Source: Pseudomonas sp. P7548 (GTDB lineage Bacteria; Pseudomonadota; Gammaproteobacteria; Pseudomonadales; Pseudomonadaceae). From it: 64,000 nucleotides of DNA. Position 1 is the stretch's first letter. The number at the start of each line of letters is the position of its first letter. The notes under the pieces are model-generated. The model saw nothing but the letters and a program-made list of their open reading frames with translations. It had not been told where the DNA came from and did no database searches. The stretch spans positions 1-64,000 of the forward strand of contig NZ_JACARO010000078.1 in NCBI RefSeq assembly GCF_013386585.1. Direction: 5' to 3'. Both the position numbers and the translations under genes were made by a program. This document shows positions 7,610-16,365 of this stretch, piece after piece.

Positions 7610-8227
7610 ATGGCTCGGCCCCGCCCGCAACTGGTCACCGGCAAGCTGGAAAAGCTGCACCCCACGCAACTCACTGTCGGCCTGGCTGAGGTCGCCGCCA
7701 AGCGCGAAGCCTGGACCAAGCTCAAGCGCAAGGAGCGCGCCGCTGCGCTGGATAAACACTGGTTCCCCTGCGTGTTGGGGCCGGACGAGCGTTTTTACAT
7801 CACCGATCACCACCACTTTGGCCTGGCCCTGCTGTTGGAAGAGGTCAAGAGCGTGTCGTTGCTGATGCTCAAGGACTTGTCGTTCGTCGAGCGCAGCACG
7901 TTCTGGAATGTCATGGCGTTCAACCAGTGGGTTCACCCTTATGATGCCCGGGGGCTGCGTCGTTCCTACGAGGCTATCCCCCGAAAGATTACCGACTTGC
8001 AGGATGATCCCTATCGCAGCCTGGCGGGCCTGCTGCGTACGGCGGGCGGTTACGCCAAGGACGCTACGCCGTTCAGCGAGTTTCTCTGGGCTGATTTTTT
8101 CCGCTCCCGTATCGGTAGCGATGTGGTCAGCCAGCCGAGTGCCAAGGTGTTGGCCAAGGCTATGGTCCTGGCGCGCAGCCAGGAAGCACGTTATTTGCCG
8201 GGATGGGTAGGGCCGATTGAAAACTGA
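7610..8227 (+). CDS. ParB-like nuclease-domain protein
   Basis: A 205-residue soluble protein of the ParB/sulfiredoxin-like family (ParBc_2 type). The N-terminal third carries the segment VTGKLEKLHPTQLTVG and the middle a conserved ITDHHHFGLAL motif that is characteristic of this group. It lacks the helix-turn-helix and C-terminal domains of chromosome-partitioning ParB, so partitioning is unlikely. ATG 7610 is chosen because GGAG (7600-7603) sits 6 bases upstream. The last 11 bases overlap the start of the SulP transporter gene, indicating translational coupling. The molecular role is unknown. Confidence 0.82.
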   Translation: MARPRPQLVTGKLEKLHPTQLTVGLAEVAAKREAWTKLKRKERAAALDKHWFPCVLGPDERFYITDHHHFGLALLLEEVKSVSLLMLKDLSFVERSTFWNVMAFNQWVHPYDARGLRRSYEAIPRKITDLQDDPYRSLAGLLRTAGGYAKDATPFSEFLWADFFRSRIGSDVVSQPSAKVLAKAMVLARSQEARYLPGWVGPIEN

Positions 8228-9860
8228 AACCAATGCCCCTGTTGTTGCATCACCCAGCCGTATCCAGGACCTGCTTGCCGGGTTGTCCATTGCCGGGTTG
8301 TTGCTGCCCGAAGCGGTGGCGTATTCCAGCATCGCCGCATTGCCACCCCAGGCTGGGGTGATTGCCCTGTTTGCAGGGCTGCTGTGTTACGGCCTGTTCG
8401 GCACCAGTCGCTTTGCGATTGTTTCGGCCACCTCGTCTTCGGCGGCGGTATTGGCGGCGGCTACGGCCAGCCTGGCCGGTGGTGATCCGGCGTTGAGGCT
8501 GTCCCTGGCGTTCGGCCTGGTGCTGATCACTGCGGTGCTGTTCCTGCTGGCGGGGTTGTTCAAGCTGGGGGGTGTGACGTCGTTCATCGCCAAACCGGTG
8601 TTGCGCGGCTTTGCCTTCGGATTGGCGCTGACCATCATCCTCAAGCAGTTGGCCAGCGTGGTCGGCGTGCACCTGACCGACAACAACCTGATCCGCTTCC
8701 TGCCGCAATTGCTCGAGCAGTTGCCTCGCTGGAACTGGCCGGCCGCGACGGTGGCCGGGGTGGCGTTGCTGGTGCTGTGGGTGTGTGCGCGGATTCCTCG
8801 CTTGCCGGGCGGGCTGTTGGTGGTGCTGCTGGGCATCGTTGCCGGGCAATACCTGGACCTGCAGGCCCACGGCGTTGCCCTGATCGGTTTGATCGATCTG
8901 CGCCTGGCGTTGGGGCACTTCCCGGATTTGCCGTTCGCCGACTGGCTGCGGTTGGGCGAACTGGCGTTTGCCTTGGTGATGATCCTGTATGCAGAGTCGT
9001 ACGGCTCCATCAGCTCGTTTGCGCTTAAACACGGCGATCATGTGTCATCCAACCGCGACCTGCTGGCCTTGGGCGCGGCCAACCTGGTATCCGGGTTGTT
9101 CCACGGCATGCCGGCCGGTGCCGGGTATTCGGCCACCTCGGCCAATGAAGCGGCGGGGGCCAGCTCGCGTCTGTCGGGCATTGTCGCGGCCTTGGTGGTG
9201 CTGATGATCGTGCTGACCGTGCTGCCGTATGTGGCGCTGACCCCGGAGCCTGTGCTGGCGGCCATCGTCGTGTATGCCTTGGCGCGGGGCTTGAGTCTGC
9301 AACCCCTGGGGCGTTATTTCCTGTGGCGGCGCGACCGTTTGCTGGTGGTCTGTGCTGTGGCGGCGGTGCTGGTGTTGGGCGTGCTGGATGGTTTGCTGCT
9401 GGCGGTAGCGATCAGCGTGGTGTTGATGCTGCGTCAGATGTCGTCGGCCGACATACAAGTGCTGGGCCGCCTGGGCGATAGCCATGACTTTGTCGACTGC
9501 CAGCACCACGCCGATGCGGTGGCAGTGCCCGGTGTGTTGATCGTGCGGCCCAGCGAGGCGCTGTTCTTCGCCAATGCTGAACGTATCCTCGGCGCCGCCT
9601 TGCGCTTGATGCGCCAGTCGCCGGTGGACGCAGTGGTGTTGAGCCTGGAAGAGTCGCCGGACCTGGATGGCACCAGTATTGAAGCTCTGGCGGCGTTCTT
9701 TGCCCAGGTGCGCGGGGAGGGCAAGCGCCTGGTGCTGGCGCGTGTGCGGCATCCGGCGATGGACGTGTTGCAGGCATTGCCTGAAGCGCAGGCGCCGCAG
9801 GTTCAGCTCTGCGCCCTGAGTGTCGATGGTGCCGTGCAACTGGCCAAATCCCAGGCATAA
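8217..9860 (+). CDS. SulP family inorganic anion transporter
   Basis: A 547-residue inner-membrane transporter. About 11-12 hydrophobic segments cover residues 20-410, starting with the SulP signature region LLLPEAVAYSSIAALPP. A cytoplasmic STAS domain occupies roughly 430-540. Family substrates are sulfate, bicarbonate, molybdate or dicarboxylates; nothing here identifies which. The start is TTG 8217, inside the end of the ParB-like gene, with TAGGG about 5 bases upstream. A rare start plus an 11-base overlap implies coupled, possibly low-level translation. A bidirectional terminator follows. Confidence 0.9.
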   Translation: MKTETNAPVVASPSRIQDLLAGLSIAGLLLPEAVAYSSIAALPPQAGVIALFAGLLCYGLFGTSRFAIVSATSSSAAVLAAATASLAGGDPALRLSLAFGLVLITAVLFLLAGLFKLGGVTSFIAKPVLRGFAFGLALTIILKQLASVVGVHLTDNNLIRFLPQLLEQLPRWNWPAATVAGVALLVLWVCARIPRLPGGLLVVLLGIVAGQYLDLQAHGVALIGLIDLRLALGHFPDLPFADWLRLGELAFALVMILYAESYGSISSFALKHGDHVSSNRDLLALGAANLVSGLFHGMPAGAGYSATSANEAAGASSRLSGIVAALVVLMIVLTVLPYVALTPEPVLAAIVVYALARGLSLQPLGRYFLWRRDRLLVVCAVAAVLVLGVLDGLLLAVAISVVLMLRQMSSADIQVLGRLGDSHDFVDCQHHADAVAVPGVLIVRPSEALFFANAERILGAALRLMRQSPVDAVVLSLEESPDLDGTSIEALAAFFAQVRGEGKRLVLARVRHPAMDVLQALPEAQAPQVQLCALSVDGAVQLAKSQA

Positions 9861-9864
9861 AAAA

Positions 9865-9897
9865 ACGCCGCGTATCGTGGAATACGCGGCGTCCTTT
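9865..9897. terminator. Bidirectional terminator between sulP and acnB
   Basis: The 11-bp perfect stem ACGCCGCGTAT (9865-9875) and ATACGCGGCGT (9882-9892) is flanked by an A run on the left and CCTTTTA on the right. It can therefore stop both converging transcripts. Confidence 0.9.
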
Positions 9898-9911
9898 TAC
9901 GTCAACACACC

Positions 9912-12521
9912 TTAGGCTTGAATCACCGGGATGTTGGCGCTTGCTGCGATCTTACGGAACTCGGCGATCTGGTCGAAGTTCAGGTAGCGGTAGACGTCAC
10001 TGGCCATGGTGTCCAGTTTCGCTGCGTAGCCCATGTACTCTTCGACGGTCGGCAGGCGACCCAGAGTGGAAGCAACAGCCGCCAGCTCAGCCGAGGCCAG
10101 GTAGACGTTCGCGCCGTCACCCAGGCGGTTCGGGAAGTTACGGGTGGAAGTCGACACAACGGTCGAGTTCGGCTCTACACGTGCCTGGTTACCCATGCAC
10201 AGCGAGCAGCCCGGCATTTCCATGCGCGCGCCAGCCTTGCCGTAGATGCCGTAGTAGCCTTCTTCGGTCAGTTGGTGAGCGTCCATCTTGGTCGGCGGCG
10301 ACAGCCACAGACGGGTTGGCAGCTGACCCTTGACCTGCTCCAGCAGCTTACCGGCAGCGCGGAAGTGACCGATGTTGGTCATGCACGAACCGATGAACAC
10401 TTCGTCGATCTTCTCGCCTGCAACGCTCGACAGCAGACGGGCATCGTCCGGGTCGTTCGGTGCGCAGAGGATAGGCTCGTTGATTTCCGCCAGGTCGATC
10501 TCGATGATTTCGGCGTATTCCGCGTCGGCATCGGCTTCCATCAGCTCAGGGTTCTTGACCCAGGCTTCCATCGCTTGAGCACGACGTTCCAGGGTACGTG
10601 CATCGCCGTAGCCTTCACCGATCATCCAGCGCAGCAGGGTGATGTTGGAGTTCAGGTACTCGGTGATGGACTCTTTGGACAGCTTGATGGTGCAACCGGC
10701 AGCCGAACGTTCCGCCGAGGCGTCGGACAGTTCGAACGCTTGCTCCAGCGTCAGGTCGTTCAGGCCTTCGATCTCCAGGATGCGGCCGGAGAAGGCGTTC
10801 TTCTTGCCTTTCTTCTCTACGGTCAGCAGGCCCGACTGGATCGCGTAGTAAGGAATGGCATGAACCAGGTCACGCAGGGTGATGCCAGGTTTCATCTTGC
10901 CTTTGAAGCGCACCAGGATCGATTCCGGCATGTCCAGTGGCATCACGCCAGTGGCTGCGGCGAACGCGACCAGGCCAGAACCGGCCGGGAACGAGATGCC
11001 CATCGGGAAACGGGTGTGGGAGTCACCACCGGTACCCACGGTGTCCGGCAGCAGCATGCGGTTCAGCCAGCTGTGGATGATGCCGTCGCCTGGACGCAGC
11101 GATACACCGCCACGGGTCATGATGAAGTCAGGCAGGGTGTGGTGGGTGGTCACGTCGATCGGCTTTGGATAGGCCGCGGTGTGGCAGAAGGACTGCATCA
11201 CCAGGTCGGTCGAGAAGCCCAGGCACGCCAAGTCTTTCAGTTCGTCACGGGTCATCGGACCGGTGGTGTCCTGGGAGCCCACGGTGGTCATCTTCGGCTC
11301 GCAGTAGGTGCCAGGACGAACGCCTTTGCCTTCCGGCAGGCCGCACGCCTTGCCCACCATTTTCTGTGCCAGGGTGTAGCCCTTGCCAGTGTCGACAGGT
11401 GCTTCAGGCAGCTTGAACAGGTCGGTTGGGCCCAGGCCCAGTTCGGCACGTGCCTTGTCGGTCAGGCCGCGACCGATGATCAGCGGGATACGGCCGCCGG
11501 CACGGACTTCGTCCAACAGCACCGGGGTCTTCATTTCGAAGGTGGTGATGACTTCGTCGGTGCCGTGTTTGCAGACTTTGCCAGCATGCGGGTACAGGTC
11601 GATCACGTCGCCCATGTTCATGTTGGTAACGTCGAATTCGATTGGCAGTGCGCCGGCATCTTCCATGGTGTTGTAGAAGATTGGAGCGATCTTGCTGCCG
11701 AAGCAGAAGCCGCCGGCGCGCTTGTTCGGCACGTATGGCACGTCGTCGCCGAAGAACCACAGCACGGAGTTGGTGGCCGATTTACGCGACGAACCGGTAC
11801 CGACCACGTCGCCCACGTAGGCGATCGGGAAGCCTTGGCCGCGCATTTCTTCGATCTGCTTCATCGGGCCGGTCTTGCCTTGCTCGTCCGGCACGATGCC
11901 TTCGCGCGCCATTTTCAGCATGGCCAGGGCGTGCAGCGGGATGTCCGGGCGGGACCAGGCGTCAGGCGCAGGGGACAGGTCGTCGGTGTTGGTTTCGCCG
12001 GTGACCTTGAAGACGCGCAGGCTGATCTTGTCGGCCAGGGTAGGGCGGTTGCGGAACCACTCGCCGTCAGCCCAGGACTGGATCACAGCTTTGGCGTGTT
12101 CGTTGCCGTTACGGGCTTTTTCAGCCACGTCGTGGAACGCATCGAACATCAGCAGGGTGTGCTTGAGTTGGGCGGCGGCGACAGGAGCCAGGGTGGCGTC
12201 GTCCAGCAGCTCGACCAGGGTCACGATGTTGTAGCCGCCTTGCATGGTGCCAAGCAGTTCAACGGCGCGCTGTTTGCTGATCAGGGGGGAAGAGGCTTCG
12301 CCCTTGGCCAGGGCAGACAGGAAACCGGCCTTGACGTAGGCAGCTTCGTCAACACCTGGTGGAATGCGGTTGGTGATCAGGTCAACGAGGAATTCTTCTT
12401 CGCCAGCCGGAGGATTTTTCAGCAGCTCGACCAGGCCTGCGGTTTGTTCGGCGTTAAGCGGCTGGGGAACGATACCCAGTGCTGCACGCTCTTCGATATG
12501 TTTGCGGTAGGCTTCAAGCAC
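9912..12521 (-). CDS. acnB: Aconitate hydratase B / 2-methylisocitrate dehydratase
   Basis: Bifunctional [4Fe-4S] aconitase of the citric acid cycle, converting citrate to isocitrate via cis-aconitate, and usable in the methylcitrate cycle. The GTG start at 12521 gives 869 residues, the usual pseudomonad length, beginning LEAYRKHIEERAALGI. A longer frame to 12548 has no family support, and GAGG lies 8-9 bases before the GTG. Cluster ligands are Cys713 (GSCMTNIGH), Cys772 and Cys775 (PGCSLC). The swivel domain precedes the catalytic domains, as in AcnB rather than AcnA. In pseudomonads acnB is a known target of the iron-responsive PrrF sRNAs, so post-transcriptional control is expected. Confidence 0.98.
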   Translation of the reverse strand: MLEAYRKHIEERAALGIVPQPLNAEQTAGLVELLKNPPAGEEEFLVDLITNRIPPGVDEAAYVKAGFLSALAKGEASSPLISKQRAVELLGTMQGGYNIVTLVELLDDATLAPVAAAQLKHTLLMFDAFHDVAEKARNGNEHAKAVIQSWADGEWFRNRPTLADKISLRVFKVTGETNTDDLSPAPDAWSRPDIPLHALAMLKMAREGIVPDEQGKTGPMKQIEEMRGQGFPIAYVGDVVGTGSSRKSATNSVLWFFGDDVPYVPNKRAGGFCFGSKIAPIFYNTMEDAGALPIEFDVTNMNMGDVIDLYPHAGKVCKHGTDEVITTFEMKTPVLLDEVRAGGRIPLIIGRGLTDKARAELGLGPTDLFKLPEAPVDTGKGYTLAQKMVGKACGLPEGKGVRPGTYCEPKMTTVGSQDTTGPMTRDELKDLACLGFSTDLVMQSFCHTAAYPKPIDVTTHHTLPDFIMTRGGVSLRPGDGIIHSWLNRMLLPDTVGTGGDSHTRFPMGISFPAGSGLVAFAAATGVMPLDMPESILVRFKGKMKPGITLRDLVHAIPYYAIQSGLLTVEKKGKKNAFSGRILEIEGLNDLTLEQAFELSDASAERSAAGCTIKLSKESITEYLNSNITLLRWMIGEGYGDARTLERRAQAMEAWVKNPELMEADADAEYAEIIEIDLAEINEPILCAPNDPDDARLLSSVAGEKIDEVFIGSCMTNIGHFRAAGKLLEQVKGQLPTRLWLSPPTKMDAHQLTEEGYYGIYGKAGARMEMPGCSLCMGNQARVEPNSTVVSTSTRNFPNRLGDGANVYLASAELAAVASTLGRLPTVEEYMGYAAKLDTMASDVYRYLNFDQIAEFRKIAASANIPVIQA

Positions 12522-12632
12522 AGTTATTACCCTCATCAGTGGTCCCACGGGACGCTCATCCAGAAATGAACGGCACGCATGCGCTCGGGGGCTTTTTGGG
12601 CCGCAAAGCCAGCGCTGCCGGCATTCCTCACA

Positions 12633-12767
12633 GAAGCTGCTTTCAAAGTTTTACGCCTGCAGAGCGGAGCTGATGAGGGTTGGCGCTGGCTATTTACCGC
12701 GTAAATAACCGTCGCCAACACCGCTCTGAAGGAACGACTGTGCTCGTGACGCTTTGAAAACAGCTTC
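12633..12767. repeat. 135-bp nested palindrome upstream of acnB
   Basis: Four pairs of arms are nested around a centre near 12699. They are GAAGCTGCTTTCAAAG (12633-12648) with 12752-12767 (15 of 16 pair), CAGAGCGG (12660-12667) with 12721-12728, GTTGGCG (12679-12685) with 12713-12719, and TATTTAC/GTAAATA (12691-12707). This region is the main content of the 394-base gap between acnB and the DUF1289 gene. It may be a MITE-like element, a structured leader of acnB or a small RNA locus. No promoter is assigned. Confidence 0.75.
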
Positions 12768-12915
12768 CAATGGACTATTGGCGCCTTACAAGGCCGGATG
12801 ATTCTACGGCAAAAAATTTCTAAAGGTAAGTTGCCTAACCAAGTTTGCGGGGTGATAGCCGTTAGACAAAGGGCTAACATGGCGCATTGTTTCGCTGATC
12901 GGCGTGTTGTTGCCC

Positions 12916-13386
12916 ATGTCCAACCAAACCATCAAGACCCCCTGCGTCGGCCTGTGCTCCACGGTTTACGGCGATCTGGTGTGCCGTGGCTGCAAGCGCT
13001 TCCATCACGAGGTGATCCAGTGGAATGGCTATAACGAGGAAGAAAAACGAGCGGTCTGGCTGCGCCTGGAGCAACTGCTGGTGCAGGTGATGGCCGGCAA
13101 ACTGGAGGTGTTCGACCCCAAGGCCCTGCGCGGGCAGTTGGAGCAACGCAAGATCCGCTTTGTGCCGCACCAGTCCGAGTACTGCTGGGCCTACCAGTTG
13201 ATCGCCCGGGGCGCGCGGGTGATTTCCAACCTGGAGGCCTATGGCATGGTGCTATTGCCGGAGTTTCGCGGGTGGACGTTGCCGGATTTGCGCGATGCCA
13301 TTGACCGGGAGTTTTTCATCCTCTCTGAAGCGCATTACCAGCGCTACATCGCCCCCGGGTTTCTCAAGGATGTATTTTCCACCTGA
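12916..13386 (+). CDS. DUF1289 domain protein with a four-Cys motif
   Basis: A 156-residue protein. The N-terminal DUF1289 domain has cysteines at 10, 14, 23 and 26 (TPCVGLC, then VCRGC), which look like a zinc or Fe-S site. A long C-terminal extension beyond the short form of the family follows. ATG 12916 is preferred to GTG 12904 because the family begins just before the Cys motif, though no clear ribosome-binding site is visible. It is divergent from acnB. Its function is unknown, although DUF1289 proteins are widespread and presumed metal-binding. Confidence 0.85.
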   Translation: MSNQTIKTPCVGLCSTVYGDLVCRGCKRFHHEVIQWNGYNEEEKRAVWLRLEQLLVQVMAGKLEVFDPKALRGQLEQRKIRFVPHQSEYCWAYQLIARGARVISNLEAYGMVLLPEFRGWTLPDLRDAIDREFFILSEAHYQRYIAPGFLKDVFST

Positions 13387-13433
13387 CACCACACGAAACA
13401 CCTGTGAGAGCTTCACGGTTTGAAAGGGCAGTG

Positions 13434-14297
13434 TCAGGGCTTGCTGGCCAGTTCTTCCAGATGATCCATCAACTCCTGCGGCTTGAGCACCAATACATCG
13501 CTTTCCAGCGTATCCAGCACGACCTCTGCAGTGTTGCCGATCAATGCCCCGGAAATACCCGTGCGGCCCACGGTGCCGATGATAGTGACCGCCGCCTGCA
13601 GCGTGTGGGCGAGATGCGGTATCAACACGTCCGCCGGCCCTTCCTCGATATGCAGATGTTTGTCATCCACATCGAACTCCGCCTGAAACGCCCTGCATTG
13701 CTCGCGATAACGCGCCTCGATGGTCTCCTTGAGCTGGAAGGTCGGGTCGGCCGCTGACAGCATCGGCGACGGGTGGGCGCTGATCACATGCAGCTGCGCC
13801 TTGGCCAAATGCGCGATGTCGAAACCGTGATCGATGATCGAATTATGCAGTGAGCGGTGTTCACCGTCGTTGTTGCCCACGTCGATGGCCGCCAGGATCA
13901 CCCGGCCCGCCCACGGTGTGGCGGTCTTGACCAACAGCACCGCAGTCGGGCAATAACGCAGCAACTTCCAATCCGCAGGCGTCAGCAGGGCCTTTTTCAG
14001 CGCGCTGTCAGGGAAGTGCTGCTTGATCACCAGCCCGCAGCCCTCGGCCTGCTGCACATCGATGATGGTTTCATGCAGGCTGTCATTCCAGGCCTGCTCG
14101 GTGGTGACGCTGTAGCCGTCCTCCTGCAAACCGGCCTTGAGCAGGCTCAGCAGCGCCGAGTGCTCGTGTTTCTTGTCGCACACCAGTAAATGCAAGTGCG
14201 CGCCGGTGACCCCGGCGATCAGCTTGGCACGCTTGAGGGCCAGGCTTTCCGAATGCTCGGGCTCGATGACCACCAGGAGGCTGCGGATGGCTTGCAT
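13434..14297 (-). CDS. Tandem universal stress protein (UspE-like)
   Basis: A 287-residue cytosolic protein with two Usp domains, about 1-145 and 155-287. The second carries the ATP-binding pattern GTVGRTGISGALIGNT and ends with the usual VLVLKP strand; the first is more divergent and lacks the full glycine pattern. Tandem Usp proteins of this length are common in Pseudomonas and are often induced by low oxygen or stationary phase through Anr. I could not find a convincing Anr site by eye. It is divergent from miaE and monocistronic. Confidence 0.9.
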   Translation of the reverse strand: MQAIRSLLVVIEPEHSESLALKRAKLIAGVTGAHLHLLVCDKKHEHSALLSLLKAGLQEDGYSVTTEQAWNDSLHETIIDVQQAEGCGLVIKQHFPDSALKKALLTPADWKLLRYCPTAVLLVKTATPWAGRVILAAIDVGNNDGEHRSLHNSIIDHGFDIAHLAKAQLHVISAHPSPMLSAADPTFQLKETIEARYREQCRAFQAEFDVDDKHLHIEEGPADVLIPHLAHTLQAAVTIIGTVGRTGISGALIGNTAEVVLDTLESDVLVLKPQELMDHLEELASKP

Positions 14298-14408
14298 GGT
14301 CGGGAACTCCAGGAAGAGGGTGGGCGTGCAACAACTATAGTTGCTGCCACGCTGCCGTCATGTTGATGCACATCAAGGGCGGTGGCTGGTGGTCTGCGGC
14401 GTGGTCGG

Positions 14409-14414
14409 TATAAT
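14409..14414 (+). promoter_or_regulatory. Candidate -10 box of miaE
   Basis: A perfect TATAAT lies 37 bases before the miaE start codon. The -35 region at the expected distance is poor, so the assignment rests on the -10 hexamer and its position. Confidence 0.4.
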
Positions 14415-14450
14415 CGGCGCCCTTTTGTGATCCTTTTGCCCGTGAGCCCG

Positions 14451-15053
14451 ATGAACCTGCCCGAAATCCACGAATTCCTCGGCTGCCGCACCCCCGACGC
14501 CTGGGTCCAGGCCGCACTGGCCGATCAGGAAACCCTGCTGATCGACCACAAGAACTGCGAATTCAAAGCGGCCAGCACCGCCCTGAGCCTGATTGCCAAG
14601 TACTACAGCCATGTCGACCTGATCAACATGATGTCGCGCCTGGCCCGGGAAGAACTGGTGCACCACGAACAAGTCATGCGGCTGATGAAAAAGCGCAAAA
14701 TCGAGCTGCGCCAACTGAATGCCGGGCGTTATGCCTCGGGTTTGCGCAAAGTGGTGCGCACCCATGAACCGGTCAAATTGGTGGACACGCTGGTGGTAGG
14801 CGCGTTCATCGAAGCGCGCAGTTGCGAGCGTTTCGAAGCTCTGGTGCCGCATTTGGACGAAGAACTCGGCAAGTTCTACTTCGGCTTGCTGAAAAGCGAA
14901 GCCCGGCACTTCCAGGGCTACCTGAAACTGGCCTACCAGTACGGTGACGCCAAGGATGTCGCCCAAGTGATCGAGCGGGTGAGGGCGGCCGAGCAGGAGC
15001 TGATCGAGTCACCCGACGTCGAGTTCCGCTTTCACAGTGGCGTGCCAGCCTGA
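14451..15053 (+). CDS. miaE: tRNA-(ms2io6A)-hydroxylase
   Basis: A 200-residue diiron monooxygenase that hydroxylates the isopentenyl group of 2-methylthio-N6-isopentenyladenosine at tRNA position 37. Two E-x-x-H motifs, Glu68-His71 (EELVHH) and Glu150-His153 (SEARHF), plus Glu37 and Glu121, make up the ferritin-like metal site. The start at 14451 begins the conserved MNLPEIHEFLGCRTP; an upstream in-frame extension is not conserved-looking and runs through the promoter. Its 3' end overlaps the convergent MFS gene by 45 bases, so the two genes are antisense to each other there. Confidence 0.95.
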   Translation: MNLPEIHEFLGCRTPDAWVQAALADQETLLIDHKNCEFKAASTALSLIAKYYSHVDLINMMSRLAREELVHHEQVMRLMKKRKIELRQLNAGRYASGLRKVVRTHEPVKLVDTLVVGAFIEARSCERFEALVPHLDEELGKFYFGLLKSEARHFQGYLKLAYQYGDAKDVAQVIERVRAAEQELIESPDVEFRFHSGVPA

Positions 15054-16208
15054 CGCCACGGCCACGCCGATCAGCGCGGTGATTCCGGTCAGCAGCAGGA
15101 TCACCGTCTGCGTGCCCAGGGGCGCCGCCAACACGGCAATCAGCAAACCGGCCAAGGGCTGGGCCAGGTTGTTGAACAGGGTGATCACGCCCACCGTCTT
15201 GCCAAAATCCTGCACCGGGATCACCCGCTGCCGGGTGCTGCGCATGTACACGTTGAACATCTTGTCGAAGCCGGTCACCAGCAGGAACCCCAGGGTGTAG
15301 GCCCAGAGATTGGGGCTGATCGCCATGATCAGCGCGCCCACGGCAATCATCGTATACGACAGGCCGCCCAGCACCTTCAGGGGCAATGTGGCGCGCGCCA
15401 GGTAAAACAGGATGGCGATGGTTACCCCGGCACCGGCCGCCTGCAGCACGGCATAGCCATCCTTGCCCGCGCCAAACTGGCCGGTGACCATCGCCGCCGA
15501 AGTCGCCAGGGTCACGCCGATGATCAGGTTCACGCCCACCGCCAGGGTGATCACGCGTTTCAACTCCGCCAGGTTGCGGATATGCCCCAGCGCCGTGCGC
15601 AGCGGCTGCAGCCAGATATCCCGATGCTGCACAAAGACTTGCAGGTTCACTGTGCTGTTGCGTTGCCACACGCGCATCGCCACGTCGGCCATCACAAACA
15701 ACCCGGCCACCCCCAGTACCACGAGGTGCCAAGGCCACACCTCCAGCATCAGCGCCGCCACCAGCGGGCCCAGCACCAGCCCGCTCTGGTCGGCGATTTG
15801 CGAGTAGGACAGGGTCTTGGCATAGCTGTATTGGGAGAATACATGGGGCATCAGCACTTCTCGGGCCATGATGCCCTGGGTGGTCAACACCCCGCACAGC
15901 GCCGAGAGCAGCACGATCCAGTGGATCCCCTCGAACAGGCCGTACAGCGTCACCGCCATCACGCAGGCCAGTGCCCGATACACCTGGCTGATATGCAGGA
16001 TGCGCGCGGGCGGGTACTTGTCGCACAATGCCCCGCACACCGGAAATGCCAGGTAGCGCGGCAGCGACTCGACAAAAAATGCCAGGCCGGCCCAGGAAAC
16101 GCTCCCGGTACTCTGGAACACGATCAACGGCACGATAAACAGCAGAATCTGGTCTGCCAGTCGCGACAAAAACAGCGAAACAAAGAACGCCAGGTAATCC
16201 TTGCGCAT
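15009..16208 (-). CDS. MFS transporter, EntS/MFS_3-like
   Basis: A 399-residue inner-membrane protein with 12 predicted hydrophobic segments. The loop motif around CGALCDKYPPARI resembles the MFS motif A region of the MFS_3/EntS exporters, which often pump siderophores or drugs. No siderophore genes are adjacent. The C-terminal 15 codons overlap the end of miaE on the other strand. The 157-base upstream gap separates it from the divergent rstA and should contain both promoters. The substrate is unknown. Confidence 0.85.
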   Translation of the reverse strand: MRKDYLAFFVSLFLSRLADQILLFIVPLIVFQSTGSVSWAGLAFFVESLPRYLAFPVCGALCDKYPPARILHISQVYRALACVMAVTLYGLFEGIHWIVLLSALCGVLTTQGIMAREVLMPHVFSQYSYAKTLSYSQIADQSGLVLGPLVAALMLEVWPWHLVVLGVAGLFVMADVAMRVWQRNSTVNLQVFVQHRDIWLQPLRTALGHIRNLAELKRVITLAVGVNLIIGVTLATSAAMVTGQFGAGKDGYAVLQAAGAGVTIAILFYLARATLPLKVLGGLSYTMIAVGALIMAISPNLWAYTLGFLLVTGFDKMFNVYMRSTRQRVIPVQDFGKTVGVITLFNNLAQPLAGLLIAVLAAPLGTQTVILLLTGITALIGVAVASGWHATVKAELDVG

Positions 16209-16365
16209 ACAACTCCCTGTGAATGGCGTTAAAGAGTGCGGGGTATTTGTTAAAAACTCTTAAAAGCATGAAGCTTCGTCGGCGCGTAATGGCCAACCGC
16301 TTCTGTGCACCGGCTTGCCACCTATAATGCGCACACTTCAATTCGCGCATCCACACTGAGAATTT

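Noticed and set aside
9918..12569. An 883-codon open frame on the plus strand
   Set aside because: It is the complement of acnB. Its composition (His, Gln, Gly, Arg rich) is that of an antisense shadow, and AcnB is certain.
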